Origin: CAKRJP01 sp963597615
GTDB lineage: Bacteria; Bacillota; Clostridia; Lachnospirales; Lachnospiraceae
Length of the DNA stretch: 32,003 nt
Direction: 5' to 3'
Assembly: GCA_963597615.1 (NCBI GenBank)
Contig: CAVBQS010000001.1
Coordinates: 1-32,003, forward strand
Positions within the stretch are counted from its first letter, which is position 1. Each line of letters begins with the position of its first letter. A program made the translations under genes and the position numbers. Shown here one piece after another: positions 28,301 to 32,003 of the stretch. The notes beneath the pieces are model-generated. The model worked only from the letters and a program-made list of their open reading frames with translations. It was not told the DNA's origin and made no database searches.

Positions 28301-28985
28301 AAATAAAATGGCAAAGGATCTCTTCAAGAGCTATTTCTTTAGTAATCTCGGTTCTCTTTCTTGCTATGGATTGTCTTATATCTTCCGGCACAGGGCGACC
28401 GAGAGCGAGAAGAAAGCAGCCGAGCAGCGAAAAAAGGAGAGGCACAGTGGCTTTGTAGAGCCAATCTACACATCTATGAAGACAGCTGGACTTAAGCGTA
28501 ATATAGAGCGCTTCTTGCATGTCTTCCAGAGAGATATCAATATACTATCCAATCAGGACGAGACACAGATGAAGGAAGCTAGAAAGGCTTGTAATAAAGC
28601 TGTCAATGCCCTTATGCAGTCCTATGCGAAATTATCACTTAGGTCACCCGGCAAGAGATTGTTTGCCTCCCTGTTGGAAGAATATGAAAGAAACCCGTCT
28701 GTCAATACTTTTGTGATGCTTACCATGAAGTTGCAGAAGTATCTTTTAGAGCAGTTTAAGGACACTACCTATGTAGAAAGCCAAGTAGATGAGCAAGGTA
28801 ACGAGATTCCGGCAAAGCTGGACGAAGTATATGACATGCAGATCGGCAAAGAGCCATTCTCCATAATGGGGGTAAAGCTTCTGAAATTCAAGAAAGACGA
28901 TACTGTCGTATTAAATGACAAGGGCAGACAAATGACACTTTTAGAGAGAATCCAGGCAGGAGAGGATCTCCAATGGTTAGCTTAA
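22383..28985 (+). CDS. Giant protein with Gln-rich leader and UbiB/ABC1-type kinase domain
   Basis: I do not know a named gene for this 2200-residue protein. It starts Met-Cys, then has a Gln/Asn-rich leader (about 14-66) and a mostly helical module (about 66-975) shared with the next gene. From about 1105 to 1440 it has UbiB/ABC1/ADCK features in order: IKGAGP (Lys1105, a diverged KxGQ), the Ala-rich loop GAASVG (1171-1176), the VVK lysine (1197), ELDLRIEADN (1263-1272), MLEKAPG (1303 on), HGDLHAGN (1377-1384) and IDYG (Asp1396). The rest (about 1480-2200) is charged and helical, with coiled-coil character around 1680-1790. There is no signal peptide and no clear transmembrane helix, so it is probably cytoplasmic or exported by a special route. 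GGGAGAGAG precedes the ATG. UbiB proteins usually support quinone synthesis; that role is unlikely here given the architecture. Function is unknown; the kinase-fold assignment is good. Confidence 0.8.
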   Translation: MCKNAMGNNVMLNHQQQENNIQVQQENVQVQNEQVQNAPQQLERNAVVQNLQQNQQQQNHLQNDPIEGFEIIHARFHIREELENIPGTRDSADMTKVKSTLEELGSLLENRYSLTNAEQAEAMFEKLDSIEAKYLDVIDKCDNYIKNKDKTITYFNKKRYNAVKNTKEMLEKEIGYVQQLKDAKEYYKSNDFCKPGLKKSFVDLIDDLRKNENLASQLELDDFIRMTKNTDEEATILCRNGSLYRKNDDETDSDDTATATRENYQMARRLIELLLAKQNVALGDTRERLIRNLLYQLGADIELQKSAPIEAFKIRELMLNTSTKSTEIELALADKNASMEKDIASEIDKLLGRSLTMNADRKTLAKQLKALSVRKLNDKAMEQLLDGGTETVRERAYGAAMRIYERRKFMSALGEEIAPISTEELQSLLSIALSETIATNEVTKAVHSSRLQAMEEELMLDGQEQLGDALKNSRIEELACLSGKEIRDYIVRNDKFRKLDVDTRKEGMNAAAVIVDNMREIMRLQSIGMRKGLTEQEAEVLRYKAAEVDHLSEIHAQELTQINSLLAQDSALVVGLDRLYSLHEQHKTLEQYAAVLSKDFVNVKKLAERNRHGINENGEPVQSQEVISEYSAARAIVDTLDDKQRDIAKIFLRDVEPSQLIMRAGNTYSKNLISLHNILRNLGADDSQEVVVNKVRLTFTQQDNKFLTLNIGGKKVVLPHNATYWAGVMESDICTNFDKYNQESGKTVLKGMLERHELGSIENRANMERFFTNYLKVNAEDMNNLSDLELRELVNYYCNGDWSAERIKEEITARNSIEIVHVNSKTALESLVAMESMNKEERSNIFANKKYEVSFADEENQWDEKFQPVLNFLSDLFFSRKESHGDKEFSYNAQRMKKAILSNKEGFHNLRSLSEEKRKEVFDKMAKLPGFKSATDAIDSFIKKINEKEQTEIELENPLNLFGGNRPKIKVKVSKSAEEIEKDLQDGQLDEVLKNIAPKLQEAVNSVSDAMQQILTNSVEGLEEESDDDWKTLEDFTVSELLENSLTGKEGEGAFNIKILKGYIKEANQADKQNMVATAFRYMPNFMDEENIDSAAGKFVSGYIKGAGPLMHKMLQGLPISSMPPLMQTAVKDVRSNLATIDEDIVDAQLHRIIKESDGAIERIEKIRVLGAASVGETILVRVYGPGEKVGQEKVVKLLRPDVQNHMNRELEFMKKCAREVDKEAYRRLHKNDANVDKHEPAEDYEGGMYKTYMNKIANIKKELDLRIEADNVDLGKIYEDELLHIRSMRLDKGTKKMVGTIMLEKAPGISVDKYLSNMDSACKKILEMSKENNATNHDILLELDKLRDELKVKQKYLLNMSCKWLEEALYKSGFFHGDLHAGNVMIDDDGVTIIDYGNAHKLEKKEKSGIINLIAAMQRYNASNVTDQIESLLKGESADIFAAKKNELALKIKTIVQKEEKNADAVDKLFVVFNELQKEGIEIPAGIYNFVQSFIRVFGTLTDYSSLMDKIETNMVSLLEKVGNESREKNPESELALKINKNILGRYEKDYEGYNDGTSIQKCVDTAASNCLVNADLLVEFGRVPGVETLKKYIFSDGMRPINDVLSQQYSTIDYVTGGKECRRLAFRLRYDTSMKGKVLKTQMGGIAKLLEEISYQSGIMNNIKNYTNSINIDREIKAENPVLIQHLSSKITILERDPELETNQEKKDQLKDLKYKKEKAEYRLKTATADYDKYQRFVPMMKRYQPLLKQKLEELKNHMNGAKYSRETALRDLDEYLDLGKQLIMEYYENEEDKAFVKAAYEMVTHTNYADEDDGEEEYLERGEADTVSHLLERKTMYIKLNKSDKTAQMRNQIRYEKALTRAGQKIFERKLPKSYKQKLSEDITDQEKFHTLGVTLTTWYEGANGEQLKLAYDEVGIALQEAQENGQQLPADAPQVTRLVNEILTCITARAEQMDNVIKKKNTKDPNASINKMAKDLFKSYFFSNLGSLSCYGLSYIFRHRATESEKKAAEQRKKERHSGFVEPIYTSMKTAGLKRNIERFLHVFQRDINILSNQDETQMKEARKACNKAVNALMQSYAKLSLRSPGKRLFASLLEEYERNPSVNTFVMLTMKLQKYLLEQFKDTTYVESQVDEQGNEIPAKLDEVYDMQIGKEPFSIMGVKLLKFKKDDTVVLNDKGRQMTLLERIQAGEDLQWLA

Positions 28986-29011
28986 GAAGAGGAAAAAAGG
29001 AGAATACATAT

Positions 29012-31999
29012 ATGTGTAATGATGAATTAATTCGACAGCAGCAAAATCAGCGGCAAAATCAACAGCAAAATCAACAACAAAATCAACAACAAAATCAACA
29101 ACAAAATCAGCAGCTTCACTTACAGCAGAATCAAAATCAGCAGGATCAGAATCAAGAACAATTGTTGCAGCAGCCCATACAGCAGCAAAATCGGCAGTTC
29201 CAGAACATGGAGCTGCCCGGTGTGAATGCACAGCTTTATGAAGACAAGGATTACGTAGTTGTGGATGCGCATGCAAGACTGCGCTGTCATGACGAACTAC
29301 TTAATATTCCGGGCAGTAGAGATAGTGCCGAAATGACAGCTGTTAAGAATGCAATCAACGAACTGCAGACAGTATCTGAGGTAGTCTATGACCTGAGTAC
29401 GGATGAAGAGGTAGAGACATTCTTCCAAAAGCTGGATGAAATTGAAAAAAAATACATAACAGCCATTGATAAATGTAACGAATATATCAAGATAAAAGAC
29501 TCCTATGTCATTTATTACTACAATAAAGTCAGATATAAAGCAGTCAGAAATACACGTGAAATGTTGGAAAAAGAAATTGACAACATCACACGTATGAGAC
29601 AGCTAAAGGATGAATTCGGCACCAGACAGTTCATAGGTGCAAGTCGTTCTTTCCTAGACATATCTGATGAATATCTAAAGAATGAGAATCTGGCTAAGAA
29701 TCTGGAGTTAAAGGACTATGTCAAGGTATCCAAGGGAGACCGTGATGACTTGATTTTGTGCAGAAATGGAAAACTCTATAAGAAAGATGCCAATGAAGAA
29801 GATGACGTGACCAGCACAGCCACGAAAGAAAATTACCAGATGGCAAGGCAGTTTATAGAGCTTATCTTAAAGAAGCAGACTGCCACCAGAGGCGAAGTGA
29901 AAGAGCGAATTATTCGTAATATGCTCTATTCCTTAGGGGCAGATGTGCAGAAGCAAAAGTCTGTACCTATCCACATGAGTGATGTAAGAAGCTTGCTGCG
30001 ATCTGCGAACTTTGTAAACAGCAAGGTCGACAGCGTTCTGGCTGATAAGAATGCCGATGAACAGTCTAAGGCTACTGCAAGGCAGATTGACCGACTGCTT
30101 GGAAAATCCTTTCTTGGCATGGGAAGAAAGGAAAATTTTGCATCTAAAAAGAAAGCATTGAAAAGACAGCTTAGAGATATCCGTACAGGTAAGTTGTCCG
30201 ATGCAGATATGGACTTCCTCTTAAACGGTGGTATTGAAACTGTCCGTGACAGAGTATACGACACTGTAATGCGTATCTATAAGGACAGAGCCAGACTTAG
30301 ATGCAGTGCTGTAGCCATAGATGATGATGATGTAAAACAGCTTCTAAAGATTGCGGTTGCAGAAGCAATCGCCCCTTCCACTAGCCATAAGGCTGTCCAG
30401 ACTACAAGACTGCATGTAATAGAAGAAGACCTTCTCTTACAGGATATTAATTTGGCTACGTTAAAACATGGTCTGAACAATACCCGCATAGAAGAACTTG
30501 CCTACTTCAGTGCAAAGCACGTAAGAGAATACATTTTATCTGATGTTTCACACCTACAGGGTACCAACATAGCAGATGTAGAAACTAAGCAAAATATTAT
30601 GAACGCACTGAGCACTATCGTGGAGAACATGCGCAAGCTTATGACACTAGAAGACTGTGGCATGAGAGGTAAGCTCTCTGATCTTGGAATCCAACATATG
30701 CTAGATGTGGCATCAAAGATAGACAATGCTTATTTGCAAAATACAGACAATATACAGGCATTTAGGGCTACTCTTGGTGAAAATACCGTATTACGTGTAG
30801 GTCTTGATAGATTAAGAGAACTATATGCGGGTGAAACTTCCTTTCGTAGAAAATGCGAAGAGTCTCTTGCCCCGAGATTTAGGCAGCTGCGTCAGAATCG
30901 GAATCGGGATGATGAGAGAGATACCTATGAGAAGAAACAGACCATCATACCGGAATATAATGCAGCCAGAGATATTATAGATACTTTGGATGACAAGCCA
31001 CGCCGGATCGCGCAGCTTTTTATCAGGGATAAAGAACCTTATCAGCTCATCAAGCGTTCCGGCAACAAATTCAGTAAGGATCTTATGAAGCTACATGATG
31101 CACTGGCAGGACTGGAAGACAATGGTTCTGTCAATGTCACAGTAGACGGCGTAGCCCTTACCTTCACCCAGGAGCAGTGGAATCAGAAGAATATTTTGAC
31201 ACTTAATATTGGCGGAAAGAGAGTGGTAGTTAGTAATGACTCTGCCTACTGGACACAGGCTCTTGAGAGCGATATCTGTACATATTTTAATAAGTATGAG
31301 GAAGCCTCTGCCAAGAAGCTCCTAAAGGACGTTGCATGGCGTGGAGAAAAGGGCGGCATGGAAAGCCGTGCCAACTATGAGTGCTTTTTGACCAATCATT
31401 TGCATATCGAGGCAGAGGATATGAATAACCTTTCTTCTGCTCAGCTGCGTATGTTTATTGCTCGGTATTGCGATGGTGTCAGCGAAGAGGAAATCAAGAG
31501 GCTTGTCAAGGAAAATATAAATGTAAATGAAGTACACATTAATTCCAAGACAGCCTTAGAAAACTTAGCAATCCAGCAGGAAGATCAGGAGGCATTCTTT
31601 AGCGTCTTTAAGAATAATCGCTACAAAGCCTACTTTGGCAGTGAAGAGGAACAGTGGACACCGGAAAACCAGCAGATTCTGACTTTCGTGGGGGAGCTTT
31701 TCTTCTCCAATATGGAAGCACAAGGAAACAAGGAATTTGCCTACAGCCCACAGAGGCTTAAGAATGCCATCAAGAATAACCTGGAGGGCTTCCATGCCTT
31801 CAGGAGAACTTCTGTTATTTCACGCCAAGCCCTGCTTTCAAGATTCCGGCTTATGCCAGGCTTTGATAGCGCTATCACAGCTATCACGAACCTGATGGAT
31901 GCAATTGATGCGCAGGAGCAGAAGACTGAGATCGTAATAAAAAAGAAAGTAACTGTTCAGAACCCCTTAAGTAAAAATGATGTCAGCATTACCATTTAA
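29012..31999 (+). CDS. Large Gln-rich-leader protein, paralogue of the first module of the preceding gene
   Basis: This 995-residue protein of unknown function is clearly paralogous to about the first 975 residues of the preceding product. Shared blocks include LLNIPGSRDSAEM (ENIPGTRDSADM upstream), KEMLEKEI-type, TATKENYQMAR, TLNIGGKRVV and NSKTALENL; one 20-residue stretch matches at 15 positions. It also starts Met-Cys with a Gln-rich leader (to about 65), here built from QQNQ repeats. It ends just after the shared module (VQNPLSKNDVSITI) and has no kinase domain. The frame opens at 28973, but the ATG at 29012 is chosen because AAGGAG lies nine bases before it and the product then starts like its paralogue. 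It lies 26 bases after the first gene with no terminator, so one operon is likely. Confidence 0.8.
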   Translation: MCNDELIRQQQNQRQNQQQNQQQNQQQNQQQNQQLHLQQNQNQQDQNQEQLLQQPIQQQNRQFQNMELPGVNAQLYEDKDYVVVDAHARLRCHDELLNIPGSRDSAEMTAVKNAINELQTVSEVVYDLSTDEEVETFFQKLDEIEKKYITAIDKCNEYIKIKDSYVIYYYNKVRYKAVRNTREMLEKEIDNITRMRQLKDEFGTRQFIGASRSFLDISDEYLKNENLAKNLELKDYVKVSKGDRDDLILCRNGKLYKKDANEEDDVTSTATKENYQMARQFIELILKKQTATRGEVKERIIRNMLYSLGADVQKQKSVPIHMSDVRSLLRSANFVNSKVDSVLADKNADEQSKATARQIDRLLGKSFLGMGRKENFASKKKALKRQLRDIRTGKLSDADMDFLLNGGIETVRDRVYDTVMRIYKDRARLRCSAVAIDDDDVKQLLKIAVAEAIAPSTSHKAVQTTRLHVIEEDLLLQDINLATLKHGLNNTRIEELAYFSAKHVREYILSDVSHLQGTNIADVETKQNIMNALSTIVENMRKLMTLEDCGMRGKLSDLGIQHMLDVASKIDNAYLQNTDNIQAFRATLGENTVLRVGLDRLRELYAGETSFRRKCEESLAPRFRQLRQNRNRDDERDTYEKKQTIIPEYNAARDIIDTLDDKPRRIAQLFIRDKEPYQLIKRSGNKFSKDLMKLHDALAGLEDNGSVNVTVDGVALTFTQEQWNQKNILTLNIGGKRVVVSNDSAYWTQALESDICTYFNKYEEASAKKLLKDVAWRGEKGGMESRANYECFLTNHLHIEAEDMNNLSSAQLRMFIARYCDGVSEEEIKRLVKENINVNEVHINSKTALENLAIQQEDQEAFFSVFKNNRYKAYFGSEEEQWTPENQQILTFVGELFFSNMEAQGNKEFAYSPQRLKNAIKNNLEGFHAFRRTSVISRQALLSRFRLMPGFDSAITAITNLMDAIDAQEQKTEIVIKKKVTVQNPLSKNDVSITI
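29039..29110 (+). repeat. Twelve-base tandem repeat coding for QQNQ
   Basis: Six units of 12 bases (consensus CAACAAAATCAA, with CAG and CGG variants) follow each other in frame inside the leader of the second large gene. Each unit encodes Gln-Gln-Asn-Gln (Arg replaces the first Gln in one). Units three to six are almost identical in DNA, so slippage could change copy number without breaking the frame. Confidence 0.9.
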
Positions 32000-32003
32000 T
32001 GCT
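31999..32003 (+). other. Possible start of a further gene overlapping the stop
   Basis: The stop of the second large gene reads TAATG: the last A of TAA is also the first base of an ATG (31999-32001). Only five bases are visible, so this is merely a possible coupled start of a downstream gene. Confidence 0.2.

Noticed and set aside
28973..29011. Upstream extension of the second large protein
   Set aside because: It overlaps the end of the first gene. The ATG at 29012 has AAGGAG nine bases upstream and gives the same MC start as the paralogue.
29039..29110. CRISPR-like short repeat
   Set aside because: The units are contiguous, 12 bases long and in frame within a coding region, with no spacers.

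Overview
This window is the replication-origin region of a low-GC Gram-positive chromosome, most likely a Lachnospiraceae (Clostridia) species. The evidence is gene order (gyrA-gyrB-recF-S4-dnaN-dnaA on the minus strand, rpmH-rnpA-yidD-yidC-khpB-mnmE-mnmG-rsmG-parA-parB on the plus strand), frequent AGA/GGA codons and AGGAG-type ribosome sites. A DUF4446 gene follows parB and a DUF3881-type gene follows serS, which fits that family. The assignment is inferred from gene content and was not searched.

Layout. Bases 1-123 hold a terminator. Bases 124-8893 are the leftward block gyrA, gyrB, recF, S4 protein, dnaN, dnaA. The origin is bipartite: DnaA boxes lie between dnaN and dnaA (7221-7504) and between dnaA and rpmH (8894-9245). 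From 9152 a consensus promoter drives the rightward block rpmH, rnpA, yidD, yidC, khpB (ribosomal protein L34, RNase P protein, membrane insertion, RNA binding), followed by mnmE/mnmG (tRNA wobble modification) and rsmG (16S rRNA methylation). A 1.1-kb gene-poor stretch (16423-17511) and the parA-parB gap carry three perfect parS sites for the ParA/ParB segregation system encoded beside them. DUF4446, serS and a DUF3881-type gene follow. Replication start, segregation loading sites, gyrase and clamp are therefore all within about 19 kb and transcribed away from the origin.

The unusual part is 22200-32003. Two adjacent, very large paralogous genes start with Met-Cys and a glutamine-rich leader. 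The first encodes 2200 residues: a module of about 900 residues, then a UbiB/ABC1/ADCK-type atypical kinase domain with recognisable catalytic motifs, then a long helical C-terminal part. The second encodes 995 residues and corresponds to the first module only. Its stop codon overlaps an ATG at the window edge, so the remainder may be a separate downstream gene. I know no described system with this architecture, and it is the best candidate here for something new.

A second point of interest is 15417-15705, between mnmG and rsmG. Two perfect DnaA boxes form a dyad centred exactly on a hairpin, followed by AT-rich heptamers mostly 10 bp apart, which resembles a small secondary DnaA site. No tRNA, rRNA, CRISPR array, insertion sequence or prophage gene was seen.
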